64,000 bases of DNA from Solimonas sp041659605. GTDB lineage: Bacteria > Pseudomonadota > Gammaproteobacteria > Nevskiales > Nevskiaceae. The notes below the pieces were generated by a model that saw only the letters and a list, made by a program, of their open reading frames with translations, searched no databases and had not been told where the DNA came from. The position numbers were made by a program, and so were the translations under genes. Of the stretch, positions 34,492 to 43,261 are shown in pieces. The stretch lies in assembly GCA_041659605.1 (NCBI GenBank), contig JBAZXW010000016.1:1-64000 (forward strand), given 5' to 3'. Every line of letters starts with the position of its first letter. Position 1 is the stretch's first letter.

Positions 34492-34845
34492 TCAATGGAT
34501 GCCGCAGCAGTAGCGTTTGTGCAGCACGCGGATGATCTCCAGCGCGGCGCCCTCGGCCGCGGCGTAGAAGATCGTCTGCGCCTCGCGCCGGGTCGCCACC
34601 AGCCCGTCCTCCCGCAGCACGGCCAGATGCTGCGACAGCGCCGACTGCGACAGCGGCACGCGCTCGTTGAGCGCGCCTACCGACATCTCGCCCGCGCTCA
34701 GCGCGCACAGGATCATCAACCGGTGCTCGTTGGCCAGGGCCTTGAGCAGCCGCGCCGCTTCGCCAGCGTGCTCGACCATGTCGGCCGGGTCGAAGGCGCC
34801 CGATGCTCCCTTCCTTGTTGACGCACGTTTTGCGGATGCCGCCAC
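34492..34845 (-). CDS. ArsR/SmtB-family repressor, BigR/SqrR/YgaV type
   Basis: 117 aa winged-helix regulator. The DNA-recognition helix is LSQSALSQHLAVLREDGLVATRREAQTIFY. Two cysteines match the persulfide-sensing pair of BigR/SqrR: Cys47 in HRLMILCALS (helix alpha2) and Cys113 or Cys114 in VLHKRYCCGIH (last helix). Those proteins repress sulfide-oxidation genes until the cysteines form a polysulfide bridge. It lies first in the leftward operon, next to an AT-rich divergent region and opposite the SQR gene, which fits that role exactly. No metal-binding CVC motif of arsenic or metal sensors is present. Confidence 0.9.
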   Translation of the reverse strand: MAASAKRASTRKGASGAFDPADMVEHAGEAARLLKALANEHRLMILCALSAGEMSVGALNERVPLSQSALSQHLAVLREDGLVATRREAQTIFYAAAEGAALEIIRVLHKRYCCGIH

Positions 34846-34857
34846 AGTTCACCATCA

Positions 34858-34887
34858 GCTAATTTAGATATGCCTAATATATAGATC
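34858..34887. promoter_or_regulatory. Candidate BigR/SqrR-type operator, AT-rich
   Basis: An AT-rich island in otherwise GC-rich DNA, 13-42 bp upstream of the ArsR start. It contains the inverted repeat TTAG-ATATGC-CTAA at 34864-34877, flanked by AATT and ATATATAG. It lies between the divergent ArsR and SQR genes and could serve as promoter and operator for both. BigR and SqrR sites are AT-rich dyads, so this is a plausible operator, inferred from position and composition. Confidence 0.45.
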
Positions 34888-35029
34888 GATGAAGGCAGAA
34901 GCAAGCATGCACAGATGAAGGGCCCGATCCATTGATCTGCGTCAGCGCATCAGGGCAGCCGGAGGACGATTCTGCTGACTCAGGACGGCGCAAGGCCGGC
35001 ATGCGGCATTGAGCGAGGAGTTCAGCGAC

Positions 35030-36310
35030 ATGGCACACGTGGTGATAATGGGCGCAGGCGTCGGCGGGGTTCCCGCCGCATACGACCTGCGCAAGGCGCT
35101 GGGCAGCGACCACAAGATCACGGTGGTCAGCAGCCAGGATCATTTCCAGTTCACGCCCTCGAACCCATGGGTCGCGGTCGGCTGGCGCACACCCGAGCAG
35201 ATCATCGTGCCGCTGGCAGAGCCGCTGCAGCGCCGCGGCATCGACTTCATCGCACAGGCGGTCACGCAGCTCGATCCGGCCAAGAACCGGTTGACGCTTG
35301 CCGACGGCAGGACCGTCGACTACGACTACCTGGTGATCACGACCGGGCCGAAGCTGGCCTTCGACGAAATCCCGGGCCTGGGCCCGCAGGGCGGCCACAC
35401 CCAGTCGGTGTGCACGACGCCGCACGCGCTCGACGCCTGGGCGAACTACCAGAAGTTCCTGGAGAAACCGGGCCCGATCGTCATCGGCGCGGCGCAGGGC
35501 GCGAGCTGCTTCGGACCGGCCTACGAGTTCGCGTTGATCGTCGATGCGGACCTGCGCAAGCGCAAGATCCGCGACAAGGTGCCGATGAGCTTCGTCACCA
35601 GCGAGCCGTACATCGGCCACATGGGCCTGGGCGGCGTCGGCGATTCCAAGGGCCTGCTCGAGTCCGAGCTGCGCCAGCGCCACATCAAGTGGATCACCAA
35701 CGCCAAGATTCTTGAAGTGCAGGCCGGCAAGATGAAGGTTGCCGAGCACGACGCCAAGGGCCAGCCGACCGACACCCACGAGCTGGCGTTCGCGTACAGC
35801 ATGATCATCCCGGCGTTCAAGGGCGTCGATCCGGTTGCCGCCAACAAGGAGATGTGCAACCCGCGCGGCTTCGTGCAGATCGACGAGCACCAGCGCAATC
35901 CGAAGTACCCGAACATCTTCTCTGCCGGCGTCTGCGTCGCGATCCCGCCGGTCGAAGCCACGCCGGTGCCCACCGGCGCGCCAAAGACCGGCTACATGAT
36001 CGAGTCGATGGTCACCGCCATCGTCGCGAACATCAAAGCCGACATCGAGAAGACGCCGGCTGTGGCCAAGGCGACCTGGAATGCCATCTGCCTGGCCGAC
36101 ATGGGCGACACCGGCGTCGCCTTCGTCGCGCTGCCGCAGATCCCGCCGCGCAACCTCACCTGGGCGAAGAAAGGCCGGTGGGTGCACTGGGGCAAGATCG
36201 CGTTCGAGAAGTATTTCATCAGCAAGATGAAGAGCGGCAACACCGAGCCGTTCTACGAGAAGTACATCCTCAAGGCGCTCGGCATCGTGCGCCTGACCGG
36301 CAAGCACTGA
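35030..36310 (+). CDS. sqr: Sulfide:quinone oxidoreductase, type I
   Basis: 426 aa membrane-associated flavoprotein that oxidises sulfide to sulfane sulfur or persulfide and reduces quinone. The FAD-binding start is MAHVVIMGAGVGGVPAAYDL. The three catalytic cysteines fall at Cys128 (HTQSVCTTPHALD), Cys160 (AAQGASCFGPAYE) and Cys354 (NAICLADMG), agreeing with the 128/160/356 pattern of Acidithiobacillus SQR. AGVCVAIPPVEATPVPTGAPKTGYM is the quinone-side signature of type I SQRs. The ATG at 35030 has GAGGAG 9 bp upstream; an in-frame TTG at 35009 is less likely. It is the first gene of the rightward set opposite the repressor. Confidence 0.93.
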   Translation: MAHVVIMGAGVGGVPAAYDLRKALGSDHKITVVSSQDHFQFTPSNPWVAVGWRTPEQIIVPLAEPLQRRGIDFIAQAVTQLDPAKNRLTLADGRTVDYDYLVITTGPKLAFDEIPGLGPQGGHTQSVCTTPHALDAWANYQKFLEKPGPIVIGAAQGASCFGPAYEFALIVDADLRKRKIRDKVPMSFVTSEPYIGHMGLGGVGDSKGLLESELRQRHIKWITNAKILEVQAGKMKVAEHDAKGQPTDTHELAFAYSMIIPAFKGVDPVAANKEMCNPRGFVQIDEHQRNPKYPNIFSAGVCVAIPPVEATPVPTGAPKTGYMIESMVTAIVANIKADIEKTPAVAKATWNAICLADMGDTGVAFVALPQIPPRNLTWAKKGRWVHWGKIAFEKYFISKMKSGNTEPFYEKYILKALGIVRLTGKH

Positions 36311-36331
36311 GCACAGAGACTGGAGACGGCG

Positions 36332-36718
36332 ATGAACATCCTGCACAACACTCTTCTGGCGACCGTCATCGGCATCGCCGCGTCTTCGGTTGCGCTGGCG
36401 CAACCGTGCGGCGGCCAGGGCATGCAGCAGCGCGACCAGACGTGCATGCATATGGTGAACGACGATGACGGGACCGGCACTCGCGTCTACGGCTATCAGC
36501 TGATGACGCCGGATGAAATCGCTGCGCACCGCGCGCGCATGCAGGCCGCGACTCCGCAGGAGCGCGCCCGCATCCGCGCGGAACACCACAAGCTGATGGT
36601 CGTACGTGCACGCGAGCGCGGCGTGACCTTGCCCGATGAGCCGCCAATGGGCGGCGGTGGCATGGGCCCGGGCCCACACCATGGCGCGGGCAAGAACCGA
36701 CCGAAGCAGGGGAACTGA
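36332..36718 (+). CDS. Small exported protein with Met/His-rich tail
   Basis: 128 aa. A signal peptide (TLLATVIGIAASSVALAQ) is followed by a mature protein with cysteines in QPCGGQGMQQRDQTCMHM, a conserved-looking block YGYQLMTPDEIAAHRARMQA, then ATPQERARIRAEHHKLM and RARERGVTLP, and a Gly/Met/His-rich end (PPMGGGGMGPGPHHGAG). Proteins of this 'MTxxExxxHRxxM...ERGVTLP' type are small periplasmic proteins of unknown function. GGAGACG lies just before the ATG at 36332. Location between SQR (21 bp) and the DUF3365 gene (2 bp) places it in the sulfide operon; Met/His richness suggests metal or persulfide binding, but that is only inference. Confidence 0.8.
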   Translation: MNILHNTLLATVIGIAASSVALAQPCGGQGMQQRDQTCMHMVNDDDGTGTRVYGYQLMTPDEIAAHRARMQAATPQERARIRAEHHKLMVVRARERGVTLPDEPPMGGGGMGPGPHHGAGKNRPKQGN

Positions 36719-36720
36719 CG

Positions 36721-37287
36721 GTGCGCACTCTGGCTCTGCTGCTCTCGGTCAGCTGCGGCGTCGCCGCTGCGGGCGAGCAGCAGACCGAGGATGCGCGCCT
36801 GATCGAGAGCCGCGCTCTGGTCGCGACGCTCGGCTCCGAATTGCGTGACGCCTTGACGGGCGCGATCAAGAGCGACGGCCCAGCGCGGGCGATTTCCGTT
36901 TGCCAGTTCGAGGCGCCGGCGATCGCGGCGCGCATCGGTCGCGCCGACGTACGCGTCGGGCGAACTGCGCTGCGCGTACGCAATCCGGGTAACGCCGCCG
37001 ACGTCGACCAACGCCGGATTCTGAGTGACTTCGAGCGGCGCCTCGCCGCGGGAGAGGCGCCCGACGGCATCGAGCAGTTTGATCAGACCTACAAAGGCGG
37101 TGCCCGCTACATGAAGGCGATCGTCACGCAGCCGATGTGCGTGACCTGCCACGGCCCGACCCTGGCCCCGGAGGTCGCCACCGTGATCAAGTCCCGCTAT
37201 CCGGACGACGAGGCGGTCGGTTTCACTCCCGGCAGCCTGCGCGGCGCGTTCGTCGTCGAGTGGCGCGCGTCCGAGCCGCCGCCGTGA
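36721..37287 (+). CDS. DUF3365 (Tll0287-like) mono-haem c protein
   Basis: 188 aa, signal peptide RTLALLLSVSCGVAAAG. One haem c site, C-V-T-C-H, in QPMCVTCHGPTLAPEV near residue 143, and the surrounding YKGGARYMKAIVTQPMCVTC fits DUF3365, a PAS-like periplasmic haem domain. The GTG at 36721 is used as the start (GGGGA about 7 bp upstream); the preceding gene stops 2 bp earlier. It could be an electron carrier or sulfide/redox sensor for the sulfide pathway. A dedicated role is not established. Confidence 0.85.
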   Translation: MRTLALLLSVSCGVAAAGEQQTEDARLIESRALVATLGSELRDALTGAIKSDGPARAISVCQFEAPAIAARIGRADVRVGRTALRVRNPGNAADVDQRRILSDFERRLAAGEAPDGIEQFDQTYKGGARYMKAIVTQPMCVTCHGPTLAPEVATVIKSRYPDDEAVGFTPGSLRGAFVVEWRASEPPP

Positions 37288-37363
37288 GCGCACGCCTGCT
37301 CCGCACATCGCCCGAGCGGACGCCGCCCGCGATTTTCTTTCCGGACGCAATCGAACCACACCC

Positions 37364-38242
37364 ATGAACCCGACCGTCACCGCCTTTTACGATCCCGCGA
37401 CTTTCACGGTCAGCTACGTCGTGCGCGATCCGCAGGGCGATTCCTGCGCCATCGTCGACCCGGTGCTCGACTACGAGCCGAAGGCCGCGCATGTCGCGCA
37501 CCACTCCGCCGATGCGATCTGCGAGCACGTCACGCGCGAAGGCCTGCGTGTCGAATGGATTCTCGAGACGCATGCGCATGCCGATCACCTGACGGCGGCG
37601 CAGTATCTGAAGCAGCACCTCGGCGGCAAGGTGGCGATCGGCCAGCACATCCGCGACGTGCAAAAGAGCTTCGGACCGTTGTTCGATATGGGCAGCGCGT
37701 TTGCGGTTGACGGCTCGCAGTTCGACCGCCTGTTTGCGGACAACGACACCTTCCACATCGGCGGTCTGGAGGGCCGCGTACTGCACACGCCGGGGCACAC
37801 ACCGGCCTGCGTCACCTATGTGTTCGGCAATGCCGCGTTCGTCGGCGACACGATCTTCATGCCCGACTACGGCACCGCGCGCGCGGACTTCCCGGGCGGC
37901 GATGCGAAAACGCTGTACCGATCGATCCGGCGCATCTACGACCTGCCGCCGGCGACACGCCTGTTCATGTGCCACGACTACCCGCCGCAGGGCCGCAAGC
38001 CGATGTGGGAGACGACCGTCGCCGCGCAGCGCAGCGGCAACGTGATGCTGCGCGACGGCATCTCCGAGGACGACTACGTGCGCGCCCGGCGCGCGCGCGA
38101 CAAGACGCTAGCTGCGCCGCAGCTGATCCTGCCGTCGCTGCAGGTCAACATCCGCGCCGGCCACCTGCCCGAGCAGGCTGCCAACGGGCGCCGCTACCTG
38201 CGCATCCCGCTCAACCAGCTTCCCTGCCGCGAACACGGTTGA
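37364..38242 (+). CDS. Persulfide dioxygenase, ETHE1/Blh-like MBL-fold
   Basis: 292 aa metallo-beta-lactamase fold enzyme. The mono-iron ligands lie in ETHAHADHLTAA (His70, His72, Asp74, His75), LHTPGHTPACVTYV and FVGDTIFMPDYGTARADFPG. This whole signature is that of ETHE1/BLH-type persulfide dioxygenases, which oxidise glutathione or protein persulfide to sulfite. It acts after SQR in sulfide detoxification. GDDAKTLYRSIRR-type and RLFMCHDYPPQGR follow in the same family pattern. It lies 76 bp after the DUF3365 gene on the same strand. Confidence 0.92.
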   Translation: MNPTVTAFYDPATFTVSYVVRDPQGDSCAIVDPVLDYEPKAAHVAHHSADAICEHVTREGLRVEWILETHAHADHLTAAQYLKQHLGGKVAIGQHIRDVQKSFGPLFDMGSAFAVDGSQFDRLFADNDTFHIGGLEGRVLHTPGHTPACVTYVFGNAAFVGDTIFMPDYGTARADFPGGDAKTLYRSIRRIYDLPPATRLFMCHDYPPQGRKPMWETTVAAQRSGNVMLRDGISEDDYVRARRARDKTLAAPQLILPSLQVNIRAGHLPEQAANGRRYLRIPLNQLPCREHG

Positions 38243-38319
38243 AGTGATGTGCGCGGGCGCATGAAGGGCGCCGCGATTCGTGCTGGAATGTGCGGCATCC
38301 GCCTTCTGTGTGCCGCGCC

Positions 38320-39162
38320 ATGAAAAACGACAGCCCCGCCCCCTCCGCACCGCCCGCGGTCTTCGACGTCCAGGACTTCCCGCGCGAAGTCCTGGAGCGC
38401 TCGCGCGAAATTCCGGTCCTGGTCGATTTCTGGGCGCCGTGGTGCGGGCCGTGCAAGGCGCTGACGCCGGCGATCGAGGCCGCGGTACTCAAGTTTGCCG
38501 GCCGCGTCGTGCTTGCCAAGGTCAATACCGACGTGCACCAGGACTGGGCGCAGCGCGCCGGCGTGCGCGGTATCCCCAACGTCAAGCTGATCGTCGGCGG
38601 CCGCGTCGTCGACGAGTTCACCGGTGCGCTGCCGCAATCCGGCGTCGAGCAGTTCCTGGAACGCACGCTGCCGCCGCCGCCCACCGACATCCTTGCCGAC
38701 GTCGACGCGCTGCTCGCCGAAGGCCACATCGCCGACGCGCAGGCCTTGCTGATGCATGCCGCGCAGGACCCGGACGCGCCGGCCGGCGTGTGGCTGCGCC
38801 TCGCGCGCATGCTGTTGCTCGACGATCCTCGCACCACGCAGCACCTGCTCGCGCGCATCCCGGACGACGCCAAGGAGCACGATGACGCGCAGGCGATGCT
38901 GCGCGTACTCGACTACCTGCACACCGCGCCGACCGCCAGCCTGCCGGAATCGCCGGGCCGTGCGGCTTATGTCGCGGCGGCGCAGCAGCTGGCCGCGAGT
39001 CAGATCGAGGCCGCGATGGACAGCCTGATCGAGTCGGTGCGCGCCGATCGCAAGTTCGAGGAAGACGTCGCGCGCAAACGCCTGGTCGACCTGTTCGCCT
39101 GGCTCGGCTCGGCCGACGAGCGCACGCGCGAGTACCGCATGCGCCTGTACGACGTGCTTTAG
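38320..39162 (+). CDS. Thioredoxin-TPR co-chaperone CnoX/YbbN-like
   Basis: 280 aa. An N-terminal thioredoxin domain has an intact Cys-Gly-Pro-Cys centre (FWAPWCGPCKALTP, Cys42/Cys45), GIPNVKLIVGGRVVDEFTG and a Pro-rich linker. A TPR-like C-terminal half (ALLAEGHIADAQALLMHAAQ, AARQLAASQIEAAMDSLIESV-type) follows, ending MRLYDVL. This is the CnoX/YbbN layout, which shields proteins from hypochlorous or oxidative damage and passes clients to DnaK/GroEL. With the full CxxC it may also reduce persulfides. The ATG at 38320 fits the domain start. It ends convergently with the alpha/beta hydrolase, overlapping by 4 bp. Confidence 0.9.
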   Translation: MKNDSPAPSAPPAVFDVQDFPREVLERSREIPVLVDFWAPWCGPCKALTPAIEAAVLKFAGRVVLAKVNTDVHQDWAQRAGVRGIPNVKLIVGGRVVDEFTGALPQSGVEQFLERTLPPPPTDILADVDALLAEGHIADAQALLMHAAQDPDAPAGVWLRLARMLLLDDPRTTQHLLARIPDDAKEHDDAQAMLRVLDYLHTAPTASLPESPGRAAYVAAAQQLAASQIEAAMDSLIESVRADRKFEEDVARKRLVDLFAWLGSADERTREYRMRLYDVL

Positions 39163-40019
39163 TCCGCGCCCACAATCGCGTCGAGCCAGTCGGCGGTCTG
39201 CGTCCAGAAGCGGTCGCGCATCCGCGGCTGGAAATAGCCGAAGTGGCCGATGGCGTCCGGGCGTCGCACGTCGATGTGGCGCCGGTCGATCTGCGCGGTC
39301 GGGTAACGCGCGACGAGCGCATCGACCGCTGCAGGCACCGCGAAGTCGTCGTCCGAGAAGGAGTACGCCAGCATCGGCACCGCCATCTGCGCGTAGTGCG
39401 CCGTGTCGAGCGCGTGGCGCGGATCGAACAGATAGCCGGGGCTGAGTCCCCAGCGCGCCCAGTCGCGCATCGCGCCGGCCGGCACATCGACCGAGGAAAA
39501 GCCGATCCGACGTGCCGGAAAATACGGCCCATTGCGGCTGAGCAGCGGCGTCAGCACGCGCCACATCAGCAGCATGCGCAGCCTCGGCAGCAGCGGATAC
39601 AGCCGCGGATCGGGGCAGGACGCGCCAACCAGAACCAGAGCGGCGAGCCCTTCGCTCTCCGATGTCAGCCCGGGCAGCTGGCCGCCCAGGCTGTGACCGA
39701 CCAGCACGCGCCGCTGCGCCGTCGAGTTTTCCCAGAGCCAGCGCAACGCGGCGTCGACGTCGAGCCGGCCCCAGTCGGCGAGGCGAATCGAGGCCGCGTC
39801 GCAGTCGCGCCCGGAGTCGCCGATGCCGCGATAGTCGATGCTCAGCACGTCATAGCCCTGCCCGGCGAGAAACTGCGCGAACGGCTGGTAGAAGCGGCGC
39901 GGTACGCCCAGCGCCGGCGCGATCAGCACGGCAGCGCGGTCGCCGCCGCGATAGCGACTCGCATCGATGTGCGCACCATCGGCGCAGGCGATGTGCAGCG
40001 GAGCAGGGTCGAAAGGCAT
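39159..40019 (-). CDS. Alpha/beta hydrolase (COG4757-like)
   Basis: 286 aa. Canonical alpha/beta fold: VLIAPALGVPRRFYQPFAQFLAGQGYDVLSIDYRGIGDSG, the nucleophile elbow VLVGHSLGGQLPGL (Ser in GHSLGG), and an acid/His region near SFSDDDFAVPAAVD and HIDVRRPDAIGHFGYFQ. No signal peptide or membrane segment. COG4757-type hydrolases have no fixed substrate; peptide-, ester- or acyl-hydrolase roles are possible. It follows two small membrane-protein genes on the same strand by 9 bp and ends against cnoX. Confidence 0.85.
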   Translation of the reverse strand: MPFDPAPLHIACADGAHIDASRYRGGDRAAVLIAPALGVPRRFYQPFAQFLAGQGYDVLSIDYRGIGDSGRDCDAASIRLADWGRLDVDAALRWLWENSTAQRRVLVGHSLGGQLPGLTSESEGLAALVLVGASCPDPRLYPLLPRLRMLLMWRVLTPLLSRNGPYFPARRIGFSSVDVPAGAMRDWARWGLSPGYLFDPRHALDTAHYAQMAVPMLAYSFSDDDFAVPAAVDALVARYPTAQIDRRHIDVRRPDAIGHFGYFQPRMRDRFWTQTADWLDAIVGAD

Positions 40020-40028
40020 GGCGGCGGC

Positions 40029-40406
40029 TCAGGTGGCGCTGTGCAAATGGTGCACGAGGACGACCGCCAGTCCCAGCGCAATCGGGATATCGATCAACGC
40101 GACGCGACGCAGGGCGGCGGACAGTTCGGGTGCCTGCAACGCAAGCAGGCAGAAGCCCGCCGTGCTGATCAGGCCGGCCGTCAGCATCGCCGTCCGCAGA
40201 GAAGGCACCGCCACTGCCGCCAGCAGACCCGCGCCGAGCACCCCGAACAGCAGCGCGCGATGCCGCAGCATCAGCAGCAGGCCCGGGTCGGTGATGGCGA
40301 CGGCGTAAAGCTTCTGCAGCGGGCGCGCGCCGAGCATTCCGCTGGCCGGCAGCAGATGGACCATGCCGGCGACGATCAGCACGGCGCGCGTCAGCCACTC
40401 GCTCAC
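40029..40406 (-). CDS. Small four-helix membrane protein, unknown function
   Basis: 125 aa. Four predicted membrane segments, including AVLIVAGMVHLLPASGML, ALLFGVLGAGLLAAVAV and IDIPIALGLAVVLVH. Similar proteins are common in proteobacteria with the pattern G-hydrophobic-H-L-L-P-x-S-G...L-x-x-L-Y and are sometimes wrongly labelled as phosphopantetheine adenylyltransferase. I do not assign a function. The start is GTG at 40406, overlapping the stop of the upstream DUF2834 gene (GTGA), which indicates coupling. Confidence 0.75.
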   Translation of the reverse strand: MSEWLTRAVLIVAGMVHLLPASGMLGARPLQKLYAVAITDPGLLLMLRHRALLFGVLGAGLLAAVAVPSLRTAMLTAGLISTAGFCLLALQAPELSAALRRVALIDIPIALGLAVVLVHHLHSAT

Positions 40407-40723
40407 GCCAGCACCGTGCGTCCGGCAGGACGGCCGAGCAGGCCAACCAGCAGGTACAGCAGCGGCCCGAAGGACCCGGCCAGCACGGTGATCGCGACGT
40501 AAGGCCAGACGTTGCGCCCGCTGCGGCGCGCGTCGGCGAACATCCACACCATTGCGAGCGTGCAGACGATGATCAGGTCGACAATGACCTGCCAACCTGC
40601 GGTGTTGGCGAGCTGATGCTGCCAGATGCCCATGTAGCCGTGCTCCACCATCGCGTAGCCGCTGAGCACGGCGAAGTCGAGGGTGACCAGGGCGAGGACG
40701 ACAAGAAGAACAGTGCGGTTCAC
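40403..40723 (-). CDS. DUF2834 membrane protein
   Basis: 106 aa. Three membrane segments (TVLLVVLALVTLDFAVLSG, WQVIVDLIIVCTLAMVWMFAD, VWPYVAITVLAGSFGPLLYLLVGL) and the DUF2834 signature D-A-R-R-x-G around ADARRSGRNVWPY with GSFGPLLYL. The start is the GTG at 40723, with AGGAG 7 bp upstream. It is the first gene of the leftward trio ending with the alpha/beta hydrolase, and it faces the XRE regulator across 149 bp. The function is unknown. Confidence 0.8.
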   Translation of the reverse strand: MNRTVLLVVLALVTLDFAVLSGYAMVEHGYMGIWQHQLANTAGWQVIVDLIIVCTLAMVWMFADARRSGRNVWPYVAITVLAGSFGPLLYLLVGLLGRPAGRTVLA

Positions 40724-40822
40724 GGCATATCTCCTGTTAAAGGGGCTTGTTGATGGGACCTGTTGATGGGGCCAGTGGTGGAACAACGGTCGGCACCTTG
40801 CGCCACCGGATGCGGTCGCTCA

Positions 40823-40839
40823 ATTACCTGCCGGGTAAT
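40823..40839. promoter_or_regulatory. Inverted repeat, likely regulator operator
   Basis: ATTACC-TGCCG-GGTAAT lies between the divergent DUF2834 gene and the XRE regulator gene, 34 bp before the regulator's ATG. It is the only AT-rich dyad in the region. Two copies of TGTTGATGGG, 13 bp apart, occur nearer the DUF2834 start (40748-40770). This is the expected position for autoregulation and control of the divergent operon. Inference from position only. Confidence 0.5.
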
Positions 40840-40872
40840 CGCAGCGCGCGCACGACATGCCAGAATCGACGC

Positions 40873-41697
40873 ATGCTCACGCATTCCGATCACGCCCCGT
40901 TCGGCCGGCTGCTGCGCGACTGCCGGCGCTCGCGGCGCCTGTCGCAGCTCGACCTCGCGCTGCACGCCGAAGTCTCGCAACGGCATCTGAGCTTCCTCGA
41001 ATCCGGCCGCGCGCAGCCCAGCCGCGAGATGGTCGTGCAGCTTGCGCAGGCGCTCGACCTGCCGCTGCGCGAGCGCAACCGCCTGCTGCAGGGCGCCGGC
41101 TTCGCGGGGCTTTATCCGCAGCGCCGGCTCGAAGCCGCGGACATGCAGCCGGTGCAGGCCGCACTCAGCATGCTGTTGCGCCATCACGAGCCCTATCCGG
41201 CCGTGGTCGTCGACCGCGCCTGGAATCTGGTGATGGCCAACGACGCGATGGGCCGGGTGCTGGCTATGTCCGGCGACCCGGACGCGCGCTGGCGCAAGGT
41301 CTGCGGCGACGGTCCGCGCAACATCATGAAGATGACCTTTCACGCCGACGGGCTGCGGCCGCTGATCGCCAATCTCGACGAGATCGCGCCGCCGTTCCTG
41401 GCGCGCACCGCACGCGAGGCGCTGGAGCATCCGGAAGTGCAGGACGTGCTCGACGAGGTGCTGCGCTACCCCGGCCTGCCGTCGAAGCTGCGCCACATCG
41501 ATCTGGAGGCGAGCCGACTGCCGGTGCTGCCGACGCATTTCCGCCTCGGCAACGTCGACCTGCGCATGTTCTCGATGATGACCACCTTCGGCACACCGCA
41601 GGACGTCACCGCCGACGATCTGCGCGTCGAGAGTTTCTTTCCGGCGGACGAAAGCAGTGCGGCGCTGCTGAAGATGCTGGCGGGAAATACACGGTAG
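40873..41697 (+). CDS. XRE-family regulator with MmyB-like ligand domain
   Basis: 274 aa. The N-terminal helix-turn-helix is FGRLLRDCRRSRRLSQLDLALHAEVSQRHLSFLESGRAQPSREM (residues 10-52). The C-terminal MmyB-like (MLTR) domain carries PYPAVVVDRAWNLVMANDAMGRVL, NIMKMTFHADGLRPLIANL and LPTHFRLGNVDLRMFSMMTTFGTPQDVT. Such regulators sense a hydrophobic ligand and control a neighbouring divergent operon. The ATG at 40873 is the first good start. The stop TAG is the first base pattern of the GTAG...CTAC repeat that follows. Confidence 0.9.
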   Translation: MLTHSDHAPFGRLLRDCRRSRRLSQLDLALHAEVSQRHLSFLESGRAQPSREMVVQLAQALDLPLRERNRLLQGAGFAGLYPQRRLEAADMQPVQAALSMLLRHHEPYPAVVVDRAWNLVMANDAMGRVLAMSGDPDARWRKVCGDGPRNIMKMTFHADGLRPLIANLDEIAPPFLARTAREALEHPEVQDVLDEVLRYPGLPSKLRHIDLEASRLPVLPTHFRLGNVDLRMFSMMTTFGTPQDVTADDLRVESFFPADESSAALLKMLAGNTR

Positions 41698-41753
41698 CCC
41701 GGGCACAGCCCGGGGTCTGGGGCGCGCGTTACCCCGGACTTCGTCCGGGCTAC
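41694..41753. repeat. GTAGCCCGG...CCGGGCTAC inverted repeat (REP-like)
   Basis: Outer arms GTAGCCCGGGC (41694) and GTCCGGGCTAC (to 41753), with an inner pair CCGGGGT / ACCCCGG around TCTGGGGCGCG. Same general design (GTAG...CTAC) as the repeats at 3309 and 57736. It lies between the convergent XRE regulator and ntrC genes and supplies the regulator's TAG stop. Confidence 0.75.
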
Positions 41754-41770
41754 GACTCAAGCTGCGACCA

Positions 41771-43260
<1,490 letters not shown>

Positions 43261-43261
<1 letters not shown>

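Noticed and set aside
34492..34845. Arsenic or metal sensing by the ArsR-family regulator
   Set aside because: No CVC or similar metal motif; the Cys47 and C-terminal Cys positions and the neighbours match persulfide sensors instead.
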